64,000 bases of DNA. Source: UMGS1071 sp045638545. Lineage in GTDB: Bacteria; Bacillota; Clostridia; Oscillospirales; Acutalibacteraceae. The DNA lies in NCBI GenBank assembly GCA_045638545.1, contig JAZUBL010000036.1, positions 1 through 64,000 on the forward strand, written 5' to 3'. Position 1 is the first letter of the stretch; each line of letters opens with the position of its first letter. This document shows, in pieces, positions 16,539 to 25,561 of this stretch. A program made the translations under genes and the position numbers. Below the pieces are notes generated by a model. It was not told the DNA's origin. It made no database searches and worked only from the letters and a program-made list of their open reading frames with translations.

Positions 16539-17675
16539 ATGAATCTGACCTGGAAGTTTCTTTTCCGTATTGGCGTGAGCGCTTTCCTGTTTTTCCTTGG
16601 TATTTATTACTGGAAAGCCGCGGCAGGATTACTGGTAATGCTTCTGAAAGCGGTGGCGCCGTTTTTTATCGGACTGGCCATTGCTTTTATCATTAATATT
16701 CTGATGAGCTTTTATGAGCGCCATTATTTTAAAAAGCGCAGTCATAAAAAGTGGGTGTGGAAAAGTCGGCGGCCTGTCTGCCTGCTTGGTGCGCTGCTGA
16801 CGCTGGCCGGACTGCTGGCGCTGCTGATTGCGCTGGTAGTGCCGAAACTGATTTCCTGTATCCGGTTGTTTTTGTCAGCGATTCCTCCGGCGCTGGAATT
16901 TTTATTTGCACAGCCGTGGGTGCGTGCGCTTCTGCCGGCTGACGTTGCGGCGGAACTTTCCTCCATCGACTGGATGGAGTGGCTGACGCGATTTGGAGAT
17001 GTGGCACTGTCCGGTATTGGCGGCGCAGTCGGTACGGTGATCAGCGCTGTGACATCCGTTATTTCGGTGATCGTCACCGTTGTGCTGAGCTTGATTTTTT
17101 CGCTGTATCTGCTGGGCAGCAAAGAAAAGCTGCAGGGACAGGGGAAACGTTTGCTGCGCACTTATCTGCCGCAAAAGTGGAGAGAAAAAATCATGTACTG
17201 CCTTTCTGTGTTCTACGACAGCTTCCGCGGTTATATTGTAGGGCAATGCACCGAAGCAGCAATTCTGGGCAGCTTGTGTGCTTTGGGCATGTTTGTCTTC
17301 CGGTTCCCTTATGCAGGGATGATTGGTTCTCTTGTAGGTTTTTCCGCGCTGATCCCCGTAGCGGGTGCTTATGTTGGCGCAGGCATTGGTGTACTGATGA
17401 TGCTGACGGTATCGCCGCTGAAAGCTTTGCTGTTTCTCATTTTCATCGTGGTGCTGCAGCAGCTGGAGGGCAACCTGATTTATCCGAAAGTGGTAGGGAA
17501 GTCCATTGGCCTGCCGGCCATCTGGGTGCTGGCAGCAGTGACCATCGGCGGCGGCCTGCTGGGTATTCTCGGGATGCTGCTGGGTGTTCCCACCGCAGCG
17601 GCTCTTTACAGAATGCTGCGGGAAGATGTTGTCCGGAGAGAAAAACTTTCCACAACCGGCGACGATGACTGTTGA
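16539..17675 (+). CDS. AI-2E family transporter (PerM/YtvI-like)
   Basis: 378 residues with about eight membrane helices: paired N-terminal helices (about 8-60), one near 80-105, then a soluble loop 105-165, and C-terminal helices. The family signature is the C-terminal run GYIVGQCTEAAILGSLCALGMF, FSALIPVAGAYVGAGIGV and QQLEGNLIYPKVVGKSIGLPAIWVL. Members include the sporulation-linked YtvI and exporters or antiporters; transport of AI-2 itself is shown for only a few. Own terminator downstream. Confidence 0.88.
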   Translation: MNLTWKFLFRIGVSAFLFFLGIYYWKAAAGLLVMLLKAVAPFFIGLAIAFIINILMSFYERHYFKKRSHKKWVWKSRRPVCLLGALLTLAGLLALLIALVVPKLISCIRLFLSAIPPALEFLFAQPWVRALLPADVAAELSSIDWMEWLTRFGDVALSGIGGAVGTVISAVTSVISVIVTVVLSLIFSLYLLGSKEKLQGQGKRLLRTYLPQKWREKIMYCLSVFYDSFRGYIVGQCTEAAILGSLCALGMFVFRFPYAGMIGSLVGFSALIPVAGAYVGAGIGVLMMLTVSPLKALLFLIFIVVLQQLEGNLIYPKVVGKSIGLPAIWVLAAVTIGGGLLGILGMLLGVPTAAALYRMLREDVVRREKLSTTGDDDC

Positions 17676-17692
17676 AAATACAGATAAAATCA

Positions 17693-17739
17693 GAGATCGT
17701 TCTTTTCTATATTATATATAGAAAAGCGCGGTCTTTTTG
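17693..17739 (+). terminator. Intrinsic terminator after AI-2E transporter gene
   Basis: GATCGTTCTTTTCTATAT pairs with ATATAGAAAAGCGCGGTC, followed by TTTTTG. Confidence 0.85.
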
Positions 17740-17865
17740 TTTTGGGCAGGTTGTGAAAAATTCGTAACAGTTTCGTAAAAGTCATAGACGCGCAGAAAGG
17801 GATGCGGTATAGTTATCCTAGAAAGTTTATTGTAATCGACGGTGACTTTTATGAGGGAGAAGAAT

Positions 17866-20800
17866 ATGACAAATAAAGGAAAGCGAATTCTGGCGGCAAT
17901 GCTGGCCGCGCTGATTACGGTATCCGGCGCCGGTATGGCGGTAGTTTCTGCGGCAGAGGCAGCACCTGCTGCAGAAACAGTTACAGAAGAAATTGCTGCG
18001 GCCACTGTAACGGACAGCGGCATGACTTACGAACCGGCAGCAGACGGCACGCTGACATTGGTAAAATACGACGGAGAAGCAGCTGTTGTAGTGATCCCGG
18101 AAACAGTGGACGGTGCAAAAGTAACAGCCGTTGATGGCGGTGCTTTTGCAGGCTGTGACAAAGTGGAAGAGATCACACTGCCAAAGACAGTGACTGTGCT
18201 GGAGGCAGGTGTTTTTGACGACTGCAAAAAGCTGAAGAAGCTGACACTGCAGAACAATGCACCGGAAGCAGACGGTGTGACTCTGGACACAGACACAGAA
18301 ATTATTGTGCTGGGCAAACAGACAAAAGGCTACGATGCTGCGCCATGGAGCGGCTGCACCGTTCTGTTTGCACATGACCTGACAAAGGCTGTTGTGGAGA
18401 AGATTCCGGAGCAGGCTTATACCGGTGCGGCTGTTCAGCCTGCACTGACGGTAACAGATGCCCTCGGTAATGAACTGGAGTCCGGGAAAGATTACACCGT
18501 TGCCTATAAAGAAAACGTGAATGCCGGTACCGCAGTGGCAGCCATTGCCGGTATGGGTGATTACTTCGGCGAAGCAGAACAGACCTTTGCCATTACAGCA
18601 AAAGACGGCACAGAGCAGTTCCGTGTGGAAGGTGTGGAAAACAAAGCGTATACCGGCGAAGCCGTTACACAGAGCGTGACGGTTTATGACGGTGATAAGC
18701 TGCTGGAAGAAAATGTGGATTACACCGTTTCTTATGAAAGAAACACCAACGTCGGCACAGCAGCAATTGTGATTACCGGCACGGGCAATTACAGCGGTGT
18801 TGTGAAAAAAGAATTTTCCATTGCAAAGCCGTTTTCTGCAGAAGCTGAGATTTCCGGTCTGGAAGATCGTGTTTACAACGGTGCAGCGCAGACACAGACC
18901 ATCACCGTGAAGGATGGCAGCACCACGCTGCGTGAAAACGTAGACTACACGGTTGCTTATGCAAACAACACCGATGCCGGTACAGCTACTGTGACGGTAA
19001 CCGGTATGGGCAAATATATGGGTACGCTGACCGATGCCTTTACCATTGCACCGGTTGACATTGCAGACGTGAAGATCACACCATCGAACCATGTATACAC
19101 CGGCGCACCGATTACACCGGACATGGTGGTTTCTTATAATGGTATGGGACTGATTATTGGCGGTGACTATACCATTACCTATAAAAATAACGTGAACATC
19201 GGCAAAGCTACTGCAGTCATCACCATGATGGGCAACTATACCGGCCAGAAGACTGTGACCTTCCAGATCACACCGGAAGAGGTGACTGGCGTGAAAGCAA
19301 CTGCCACAACTTCTTCTGTAAAGCTGACCTGGAATGCAACACCGCAGGCTACCGGTTATCGTATCTTCTACTGGAGCAATGAGAAGAACAACTGGGTTCT
19401 CCTGAAAGACCAGAGCGGCACTTCCTATACTCACAGCGGCCTGCCATCCGGCACTACTTATAAGTATGCTGTGAAGGCTTATAAAAAGGTCAGCGGCACT
19501 AAATACAGCGGTACCTATCCAACACTTTCTGCCGCAACACTCCCAGCCAAGCTGACCGGCCTGAAGGTATCCAAAGCAACAGACAACACCCTTACATTAA
19601 AGTGGAATGCAGTTTCCGGTGCAGACGCTTACCAGGTGTTCCGCTGGGATGCAGCAAAGAACGGCTGGAAGCAGATCGGCAATGTGACAGAACTGACCTT
19701 TACCGATAAAAATCTGGCAGCCGGCACAGAATATAAATATGCAGTTCGCGGCTACAAGCGTGTAGATGGTGTGCTGTATCGCGGCGCATATCCTTCTCTG
19801 ACTGTGGCAACAGCACCGGCAAAGGTAACAGGTCTGAAAACCTCCTCTACCGATAAGGCTGTAACATTAACATGGGATACAATGAACGGAGCAACCGGTT
19901 ACCGTATTTTTTACTGGAGCAGCGAGAAGAACAACTGGGTTCTCCTGAAAGATCAGAGCGGTACTTCTTACACCCACGGGAATCTTCCATCCGGCACAGA
20001 ATATAAATATGCGGTAAAGGCTTATAAAAAAGTCAGCGGCACCAAGTACAGCGATACATATCCAACGATCATCACTGCGACCAATCCGGCAAAGCTGACC
20101 AATCTGTCAGCGAAAACAACAGTGAATTCTGTGGCGCTGACATGGAACAGTGTTTCGGGCGCAGACAAGTATGAGGTGTTCCGCTGGAATCCGGAAAGAA
20201 GCAAGTATCTGAAAATTGACGAGACAACAGAATGCACCTACACGGACAAAGATCTCTCTGCTGCTTCGGAGTACAGATACCGAGTGAGAGCTGCTAAGAC
20301 AGTAGACGGCAAAACATATCTTGGCGGTTACCCAACACTGATCACTGCTACTGTACCGGAAAAACTGACCGGTCTGCAAGCATCCAAAGCAACGACCGGC
20401 ACCGTTACCTTAACATGGGACGCTGTTCCGGGTGCAACCGGCTACCGCGTATTCCGCTGGGATCCATCTAAGAACAACTGGACTCTGATGAAAGATATCA
20501 GCGGCGGCGATGTGACTTCTTACAAAGCTGTTGGCCTTGCAGAGAACACCGAATACAAATTTGCAGCGAAAGCTTATAAAAAAGTAGACGGCGTTAAGTA
20601 CAGCGGCGCATACCCAACAGTTACGGCAAAGACAAAAGCAAGGGTTCTGCTCTCTGTGCCATACCTGAACCAGAATGCATGGCCAACCGGCTGCGAAGCT
20701 ACCAGCACCACCATGGTGCTGCGTTATTACGGCGTGCCGGCTTCGATTAAACAGGTCGTGAACGCTATGCCGAAGGGCAACCTGTATTACTATCAGGGCA

Positions 20801-21333
20801 GACTGTACGGTCCGCACCCGGATGAAGCTTTCATCGGTTCTCCAAGCAGCTACAGCGGTTACGGCTGTTATGCCGGCACCATCGAATATACCATGGAATC
20901 CCTCCTGCCGGAAGGTAAAGCAGCCAAAGCAGTTCGTGGTCTTTCCATGAGCAAAGTGGAGAAGTATCTGGACAATGGCCAACCGGTAATTTTCTGGGCA
21001 AGTATGTATATGGGCAGCACCTATAAAACATCTTCCTGGTATGTGACCGGTACCAACAAGACCTATACCTGGACCGCCAACGAGCACTGTCTTGTACTGG
21101 TAGGTTATGACGATAACTACTATTACTTCAATGACCCGATGCAGCCGAACAACAACGGCGGTCTGGTCAAGTGGGAAAAGTCTCTGGTAGAAAGACGCTA
21201 CAATGAGCTGGGCAAGCAGATTGTTGTAGTAGAAGATGTGATTATGGAAGAGCCGGAAGTACCTTCCGAAGAGCCGACAGATCCACCGGTTGAAACACCA
21301 TCGGAAGATAAAGAGCAGACTGAAACAGCATAA
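17866..21333 (+). CDS. Large secreted repeat protein with C-terminal C39-like cysteine peptidase
   Basis: 1155 residues from the ATG at 17866, after GAGGGAGA. Signal peptide 1-32. A short LRR_5-like stretch follows (ETVDGAKVTAVDGGAFAGC, GVFDDCKKLKKLTL). Then four Ig-like repeats of about 72 residues (each with YTG/YNG, a DYTV-type strand and a GMGDY/GTGNY turn), nucleotides about 18400-19275. Five fibronectin III-like repeats of about 90 residues fill 19276-20640. The last domain (20641-21240) is a C39-type peptidase: Cys in TGCEATSTTMVL, His in NEHCLVLVGYDD, Asp/Asn in YYFNDPM. A Pro/Glu-rich tail ends it with no LPxTG motif. It is likely secreted or wall-associated and processes peptides; the target is unknown. 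Terminator follows. Confidence 0.88.
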   Translation: MTNKGKRILAAMLAALITVSGAGMAVVSAAEAAPAAETVTEEIAAATVTDSGMTYEPAADGTLTLVKYDGEAAVVVIPETVDGAKVTAVDGGAFAGCDKVEEITLPKTVTVLEAGVFDDCKKLKKLTLQNNAPEADGVTLDTDTEIIVLGKQTKGYDAAPWSGCTVLFAHDLTKAVVEKIPEQAYTGAAVQPALTVTDALGNELESGKDYTVAYKENVNAGTAVAAIAGMGDYFGEAEQTFAITAKDGTEQFRVEGVENKAYTGEAVTQSVTVYDGDKLLEENVDYTVSYERNTNVGTAAIVITGTGNYSGVVKKEFSIAKPFSAEAEISGLEDRVYNGAAQTQTITVKDGSTTLRENVDYTVAYANNTDAGTATVTVTGMGKYMGTLTDAFTIAPVDIADVKITPSNHVYTGAPITPDMVVSYNGMGLIIGGDYTITYKNNVNIGKATAVITMMGNYTGQKTVTFQITPEEVTGVKATATTSSVKLTWNATPQATGYRIFYWSNEKNNWVLLKDQSGTSYTHSGLPSGTTYKYAVKAYKKVSGTKYSGTYPTLSAATLPAKLTGLKVSKATDNTLTLKWNAVSGADAYQVFRWDAAKNGWKQIGNVTELTFTDKNLAAGTEYKYAVRGYKRVDGVLYRGAYPSLTVATAPAKVTGLKTSSTDKAVTLTWDTMNGATGYRIFYWSSEKNNWVLLKDQSGTSYTHGNLPSGTEYKYAVKAYKKVSGTKYSDTYPTIITATNPAKLTNLSAKTTVNSVALTWNSVSGADKYEVFRWNPERSKYLKIDETTECTYTDKDLSAASEYRYRVRAAKTVDGKTYLGGYPTLITATVPEKLTGLQASKATTGTVTLTWDAVPGATGYRVFRWDPSKNNWTLMKDISGGDVTSYKAVGLAENTEYKFAAKAYKKVDGVKYSGAYPTVTAKTKARVLLSVPYLNQNAWPTGCEATSTTMVLRYYGVPASIKQVVNAMPKGNLYYYQGRLYGPHPDEAFIGSPSSYSGYGCYAGTIEYTMESLLPEGKAAKAVRGLSMSKVEKYLDNGQPVIFWASMYMGSTYKTSSWYVTGTNKTYTWTANEHCLVLVGYDDNYYYFNDPMQPNNNGGLVKWEKSLVERRYNELGKQIVVVEDVIMEEPEVPSEEPTDPPVETPSEDKEQTETA

Positions 21334-21348
21334 CTGTTTTTTTATAGT

Positions 21349-21378
21349 AAAAAAGACCTCCCAACAGGGAGGTCTTTT
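21349..21378. terminator. Bidirectional terminator
   Basis: AAAAAGACCTCCC and GGGAGGTCTTTT pair across AACA, between convergent genes. Confidence 0.88.
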
Positions 21379-21402
21379 GCGTTAACGGGATCCTTCTTTC
21401 TA

Positions 21403-22401
21403 TTAAAGAGCAACGGTTACAATAAAGCCACTGTGATTGTCGCCGGAGATGGTGTAGTCGTTCTCAATCGGTACCGGTACATTGGTGAGACCGTCTTCAG
21501 CCGGCACATAATAAATCTCGTACGCCTGGTTTTCATTGTCTGTTACCTGAATGTGGTTACCGCCGAAGGTGTAATGAGAAACATATTCCAGGTACTCCTC
21601 CAGACAGTAATTTTTCAGCCGCATCAGGTAAGCGTGGGGCTTGCCCACATAGCGGAAGTGGTGAGACAGCGGCTCATACCCGGTGATGTCTGTTTTACCT
21701 TCCGGGTAACGGAGAATAAACCCAAACCGGTATCCATTGCGGAGAATCCATGCGCAATCATCTGTGCCGGTAAAGTCCATCACGGTGTCATTTTCATAAA
21801 CGCTCAGGCTGACAGCGTAGCCGGTGTGATATTCGCTGTGGCCGGGCTTGGCGGCATGGTCGCCGGCGCTGTCACCGTAGTAAGCCAGCGCCTGTTTATA
21901 AATGCGTGTCTGGTCTTCCGCAGAGCGATATGCTTCTGACAGCATTACATTTTCGAATCCGGTGATGCGGACAAATTCTGACATCATGTCATTGAGGGCG
22001 TTAATGGCCGGTTCCTGCAGCAGGAGGTCCGTGCCGGAAAGCTGATAGGCCGTGACAGCATTATCGTACACGTTCATCAAGGTGTTTTCAGCAGAAAATC
22101 TCCACGGTGTGTCACCGTTGACCAGTACCAGACTGCCTTCCGTCAGATCTGTCCGCGTCAGCTCTACGGTGGTGAATTTCAGTTGGGAGTTTACACCAAG
22201 ATCGTCGGTAAAGTTGGTGAGCGCAGATTGTTTCTGCTCTTCGCCGCCAAGATTAGAAGCCGGTGCTGCCGGTTCAGCGCAGAAGATGGCCGTTACCACT
22301 GCGGCGGCAAAGAGGCAGAGAAACAGGGGGATCAGCACAAACAGCAGCAGACGGGTGCTGCGTTCCTGCCGGGCATTGGGAGAAGGGGCGTTGTTGTTCA
22401 T
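21403..22401 (-). CDS. VanY/M15B-like D,D-carboxypeptidase homologue with altered zinc ligands
   Basis: 332 residues: a short cytosolic start, one transmembrane anchor (about 19-41), then an extracellular M15B-type domain. Typical family landmarks: MLSEAYRSAEDQTRIY (near 153), AWILRNGYRFGFILRYPEGKTDITGYEP and HHFRYVGKPHA. The zinc motif, normally SExHxxGxAxD-like, reads SEYHTGYAVS: the expected His is Tyr with His shifted one residue, and the zinc Asp is Ser. The third His (HFRYVG) and the glutamate before it are kept. The family trims the last D-Ala from peptidoglycan stems; this copy may be inactive and serve as a binding protein. Confidence 0.8.
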   Translation of the reverse strand: MNNNAPSPNARQERSTRLLLFVLIPLFLCLFAAAVVTAIFCAEPAAPASNLGGEEQKQSALTNFTDDLGVNSQLKFTTVELTRTDLTEGSLVLVNGDTPWRFSAENTLMNVYDNAVTAYQLSGTDLLLQEPAINALNDMMSEFVRITGFENVMLSEAYRSAEDQTRIYKQALAYYGDSAGDHAAKPGHSEYHTGYAVSLSVYENDTVMDFTGTDDCAWILRNGYRFGFILRYPEGKTDITGYEPLSHHFRYVGKPHAYLMRLKNYCLEEYLEYVSHYTFGGNHIQVTDNENQAYEIYYVPAEDGLTNVPVPIENDYTISGDNHSGFIVTVAL

Positions 22402-22457
22402 AAGTACACCTCACAAAAATTTCTTTGTGAGAGCAGTATTTCCAACAACAGTGCAGT

Positions 22458-23075
22458 TTAATCAGCAGAAATTTCCGCCCGATATTCTTTTTCCAGCGTC
22501 TGCCAGTAATTTCTGTCTTCTTCGGTAATTTCCCGCAGAATACGGCAGGGATTGCCCACAGCGATAACGTTGGATGGAATGTCCTTTGTCACCACAGAGC
22601 CGGAACCGATCACGACGTTATCGCCGATGGTAACGCCGGGATTGATGACGGTATTGCCGCCGATCCATACGTTGCTGCCGATGGTGACGGCTTTTGCCTG
22701 CTCCAGGCCGGATGCCCGGACCACAGGGTCAATGGGATGGCCTGCAGTAAACACGCACACCCGCGGACCAAAGAGAACGTTGTCTCCAATGGTAACGGGC
22801 GCGCAGTCCAGAAAGACGCAGTCATAGTTGGCATAAAAGTTGTTTCCAATATAAATATGTTTGCCGTAATCGCAGCGCAGGTTCGGTTCGATCCACGGAT
22901 TTTCACCCACGCTGCCCAGAAGTTCTTTTAAAATGGCCCGCCGCTCCTCCTGCTGAGATTCCATGGTGCTGTTGTAGCGGGCGTTCAGTTCTTTGGCGCG
23001 GCTGCGCATACCGCGCAGTTCCGGGCCGCCGGAGAAGTATAATTTTTCTGCCAGCATTCGTTCCCGTTCTGTCAT
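22458..23075 (-). CDS. Maltose/galactoside O-acetyltransferase family enzyme
   Basis: 205 residues. N-terminal helical Mac domain (MTERERMLAEKLYFSGGPEL) then a left-handed beta helix of hexapeptide repeats (IYIGNNFYANYDCVF, VTIGDNVLFGPRV, VTIGSNVWIGGNTVI, VTIGDNVVIGSGSVV). Catalytic His in FTAGHPIDP (about 113). The family moves acetyl from acetyl-CoA to the 6-hydroxyl of a sugar, in the cytosol. Physiological acceptor unknown. Starts after GGAGC; a free-standing gene. Confidence 0.9.
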   Translation of the reverse strand: MTERERMLAEKLYFSGGPELRGMRSRAKELNARYNSTMESQQEERRAILKELLGSVGENPWIEPNLRCDYGKHIYIGNNFYANYDCVFLDCAPVTIGDNVLFGPRVCVFTAGHPIDPVVRASGLEQAKAVTIGSNVWIGGNTVINPGVTIGDNVVIGSGSVVTKDIPSNVIAVGNPCRILREITEEDRNYWQTLEKEYRAEISAD

Positions 23076-23188
23076 AGCAATGCTCCTTTCAGTTTCTATT
23101 TATATATAGTATAGAAAGAGGGGGATAGTTTGTCCAGAAAAATGCATGGTTAGCTAACTGTCTCTGCAAAAAGACGGGACATAAAAGA

Positions 23189-23222
23189 AAAAACAGCCGC
23201 AATAAAATGCAGCTGCTTTTTT
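23189..23222 (-). terminator. Terminator of the RHH gene
   Basis: On the minus strand GCAGCTGCA and TGCGGCTG pair around TTTTAT, followed by TTTTTTC. Confidence 0.7.
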
Positions 23223-23413
23223 TACTCGATTTCTATATTTTCCAGTCCGTATTGGAGGATTTCTGTTGCGATTTCATTTCTGGAACGATTTGCCTCTCGA
23301 GCGAGTTCGTCCAGCTTTTTAACCATGTCTTCCGGCAGGCGGAATGTTATTACCTTATATCCATCATCGCCGCGCCGCTTGATTTTTAACGGTTTCTTTT
23401 CAGATTCGCTCAT
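23222..23413 (-). CDS. Ribbon-helix-helix (CopG/Arc-like) DNA-binding protein
   Basis: 63 residues from the ATG at 23413, which follows AGGAGGGG; the longer in-frame GTG overlaps that site. After a charged leader, YKVITFRLPEDMVKKLDELAREANRSRNEIATEILQYGLENIEIE is a complete RHH fold: one strand for the DNA major groove, two helices for dimerisation. It is divergent from a small XRE gene over a palindromic 110-bp region; small RHH/HTH pairs occur in prophage-like and toxin-antitoxin settings, but no toxin is present here. Confidence 0.8.
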   Translation of the reverse strand: MSESEKKPLKIKRRGDDGYKVITFRLPEDMVKKLDELAREANRSRNEIATEILQYGLENIEIE

Positions 23414-23448
23414 TTCGTCCCCTCCTGTCACTTTTTATTTATTATATA

Positions 23449-23510
23449 TTGACAGTGTGATTAATTATATAATAATCTATGATTATATTTATAATCATAG
23501 TATAATCACA
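23449..23510 (+). promoter_or_regulatory. Divergent control region with perfect 10-bp inverted repeat
   Basis: TTGACA (23449-23454) and AATAAT (23471-23476) form a rightward promoter for the XRE gene. Just downstream, CTATGATTAT (23477-23486) and ATAATCATAG (23491-23500) are perfect arms around ATTT, and an outer pair TGTGATTA (23456-23463)/TAATCACA (23503-23510) surrounds them. Either neighbouring DNA-binding protein could use these sites. Confidence 0.65.
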
Positions 23511-23524
23511 AAGAAGGGATGACG

Positions 23525-23740
23525 ATGAAAAAAATATTAGCAGAACGTCTGCGAGCACTGCGGGAAGACCACGATCTGACCCAGCAGCAGATTGCGGCGT
23601 TTCTGAAGAAAGAACGCTCCTCTTATACATATTATGAAACGGGGAAGACAGAGCCATGTATTGATGACCTGATTACGCTTGCCGACTTTTACCGTGTCAG
23701 CCTGGATTATCTGACGGGACGATCTGATCGACAAAAATAG
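23525..23740 (+). CDS. Small XRE-family regulator
   Basis: 71 residues from the ATG at 23525, 6 bp after AGAAGGG; the ATG at 23519 is too close. RLRALREDHDLTQQQIAAFLKKERSSYTYYETGKTEPCIDDLITLADFYRVSLDYLTGRSD is one SinR/Cro-type HTH domain with nothing else. It closely resembles the XRE proteins at 39839 and 43581 (shared TYYETGK.EP and LADFY.VS.DYL). Likely autoregulator over the palindrome just upstream. Confidence 0.85.
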   Translation: MKKILAERLRALREDHDLTQQQIAAFLKKERSSYTYYETGKTEPCIDDLITLADFYRVSLDYLTGRSDRQK

Positions 23741-23797
23741 TCTCTGTTTTTGATAAAATATTAACAATTGTACATAGTTCTGTTACAGAAAGTTCAC

Positions 23798-23826
23798 TTG
23801 AGTTCCATCTGTTCCTATGCTATGAT
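23798..23826 (+). promoter_or_regulatory. Promoter of the CNNM/CBS gene
   Basis: TTGAGT (23798-23803), 17 bp, TATGAT (23821-23826). Confidence 0.7.
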
Positions 23827-23872
23827 AGAAAGACAACAAATTTTTATCTTAATGGAGTGATTTTTTAAAATT

Positions 23873-25114
23873 ATGGACGGTGGAAGTATAGCGATGATCG
23901 CCGCAATGGTCGGTCTGATTTTGATGTCCGCTTTTTTCTCAGCAACAGAAACTGCATTTTCCAGTTTAAACCGTATTCGTGTTAAAAACCTGGCCACAGC
24001 CGGCCACAAGCGATACACCCTTGTATTGAAACTCAGTGAAAAATACGATACCCTGCTGTCGGCAATTCTTATCGGCAACAATATCGTAAATATTCTCTGT
24101 ACCTCAATCGCAACCATTTTCTTTACAAAGCACTGGGGCGATTTCGGCGTAACACTCTCTACCATTGTTATTACTGTAGTGGTTCTGCTCTTTGGTGAGA
24201 TCTCTCCGAAATCCATTGCAAAAGAAAAGGCGGAAAGCTTTGCCGCCTTCTCTGCGCCTGTTATGCAGCTGATCATGTGGATCCTGACCCCGGTAAACGC
24301 ACTGTTCTATCTGTGGAAGAAACTGCTGACCAAGGTATTCCGTCTGCAGGGTACTTCCGGCTTTACAGAAGAAGAGCTGATCACCATTGTAGAGGAAGTT
24401 GAAAATGACGGTGTGATCGACCAGCACGAAGGCGCGCTGATTCGCTCCGCAATTGAATTTAACGACCTGGATGCAGCAGACATCCTCACCCCACGCGTTG
24501 ACGTGGTTGGTGTGGAGATCAATATGTCTGTTTCCGAAATCCAGAGACTGTTCCGTGAACATGAGTACACCCGTATGCCGGTCTTCCGGGAGGATATGGA
24601 CCATATTGTTGGTATCCTCCACGAAAAAGACTTTAACCAGAACGTACTGGACGGCAAGGACCGCATTGATAATATCATCAAGCCGCCGGTCAACGTATCG
24701 GAAGGTATTAAAATTTCCAAGCTGCTGCGTCTGCTGCAGTATAACAAATCTCACATGGCCGTTGTTGTCGATGAGTTCGGCGGCACAGCCGGTATCGTAA
24801 CACTGGAAGATATTCTGGAAGAGCTGGTTGGTGAGATCTGGGACGAGCACGATGAAGTAACAGAGGAAATCAAGAAAAACGAAGACGGCTCCTATACCAT
24901 CACCTGCAGCACCAGCCTGGACAAGATTCGCGATATGTTCCAGATCAAGAAGGAATACAATTTTGCAACTGTCAGCGGCTGGGTCATGGACGAGCTCGGC
25001 AAGGTACCGGAAGAGGGCGATGTCTTTAACTACGACAACCTGACAGTAACCGTAACAAAAGTAGATTTCCGCCGCGCAGTGGAAATTCGCGTGGTAGTAG
25101 CACCAATTCCTTAA
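23873..25114 (+). CDS. CNNM/DUF21 transporter-associated protein with CBS pair (TlyC/CorC-like)
   Basis: 413 residues. DUF21/CNNM membrane domain with four hydrophobic helices and the SATETAFSSLNRIRVKNLA motif (about 23-42) and LLFGEISPKSIAKEKAE (about 103-119). A CBS pair (about 205-320) contains ILTPRVDVVGVEI, YTRMPVFREDMDHIVGILHEKD and MAVVVDEFGGTAGIVTLEDILEELVGEI. The C-terminal CorC_HlyC domain ends the protein. Members are Mg/Co efflux-related; the older name hemolysin is misleading. Monocistronic. Confidence 0.92.
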   Translation: MDGGSIAMIAAMVGLILMSAFFSATETAFSSLNRIRVKNLATAGHKRYTLVLKLSEKYDTLLSAILIGNNIVNILCTSIATIFFTKHWGDFGVTLSTIVITVVVLLFGEISPKSIAKEKAESFAAFSAPVMQLIMWILTPVNALFYLWKKLLTKVFRLQGTSGFTEEELITIVEEVENDGVIDQHEGALIRSAIEFNDLDAADILTPRVDVVGVEINMSVSEIQRLFREHEYTRMPVFREDMDHIVGILHEKDFNQNVLDGKDRIDNIIKPPVNVSEGIKISKLLRLLQYNKSHMAVVVDEFGGTAGIVTLEDILEELVGEIWDEHDEVTEEIKKNEDGSYTITCSTSLDKIRDMFQIKKEYNFATVSGWVMDELGKVPEEGDVFNYDNLTVTVTKVDFRRAVEIRVVVAPIP

Positions 25115-25129
25115 TCGAATATGCAGCGC

Positions 25130-25167
25130 AGAAAGCCATCCCGATTTGGGGTGGCTTTCTTTTTTTG
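25130..25167 (+). terminator. Intrinsic terminator after the CNNM gene
   Basis: GAAAGCCATCCC pairs with GGGGTGGCTTTC, followed by TTTTTTT. Confidence 0.9.
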
Positions 25168-25302
25168 CAGGGGAGAAGGGCGGAATTTGGGCAGAATCTG
25201 CCGCAGAAACAGAAAATGATATACTTTGCAGTGAATTTGTGTAAAAAATTGTTTTAATTTTCACAAGGTATATTTGGGCAGTTTGCGCAGAAAGAAGGAA
25301 TC

Positions 25303-25317
25303 TGTGACCAGGTCACA
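25303..25317. promoter_or_regulatory. Crp/Fnr-like palindrome, copy 1
   Basis: TGTGACC-A-GGTCACA, two perfect 7-bp arms. The same arms with a C centre occur at 42459-42473. It lies in a 360-bp gene-free stretch (25168-25532) that is AT-rich and carries at least seven scattered TTTGTG or CACAAA words. A weak promoter-like pair TTGGGT (25340) and CATATT (25363) follows, but I see no gene directly behind it; the mrp promoter is 215 bp further on. Confidence 0.55.
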
Positions 25318-25532
25318 AAATTTGTGCGATTCTTCTTTTTTGGGTAAATTGTCACAAATTTGTCATATTTTTACACAGATTCCACATATTTAACGGAACA
25401 TTAACAAAATAACAGCCGCAAACTTTTACTTGACAGATTTTTGTGCAGTGGAAATTCTTGAAAATTTGTGCAACTTTCTACAAAATTTTTTTCCGAGAAT
25501 TTATCAATCGTATAAGAAAAACACAAAATCTA

Positions 25533-25561
25533 TTGACAATTCATGAACATTGCGACATAAT
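25533..25561 (+). promoter_or_regulatory. Promoter of the mrp operon
   Basis: TTGACA (25533-25538), 17 bp, CATAAT (25556-25561). The transcript would start near 25568, leaving a 155-nt leader before the first gene. Confidence 0.85.

Noticed and set aside
21240..21333. Sortase anchor on the large repeat protein
   Set aside because: The C-terminus is Pro/Glu-rich without LPxTG, hydrophobic helix or basic tail.
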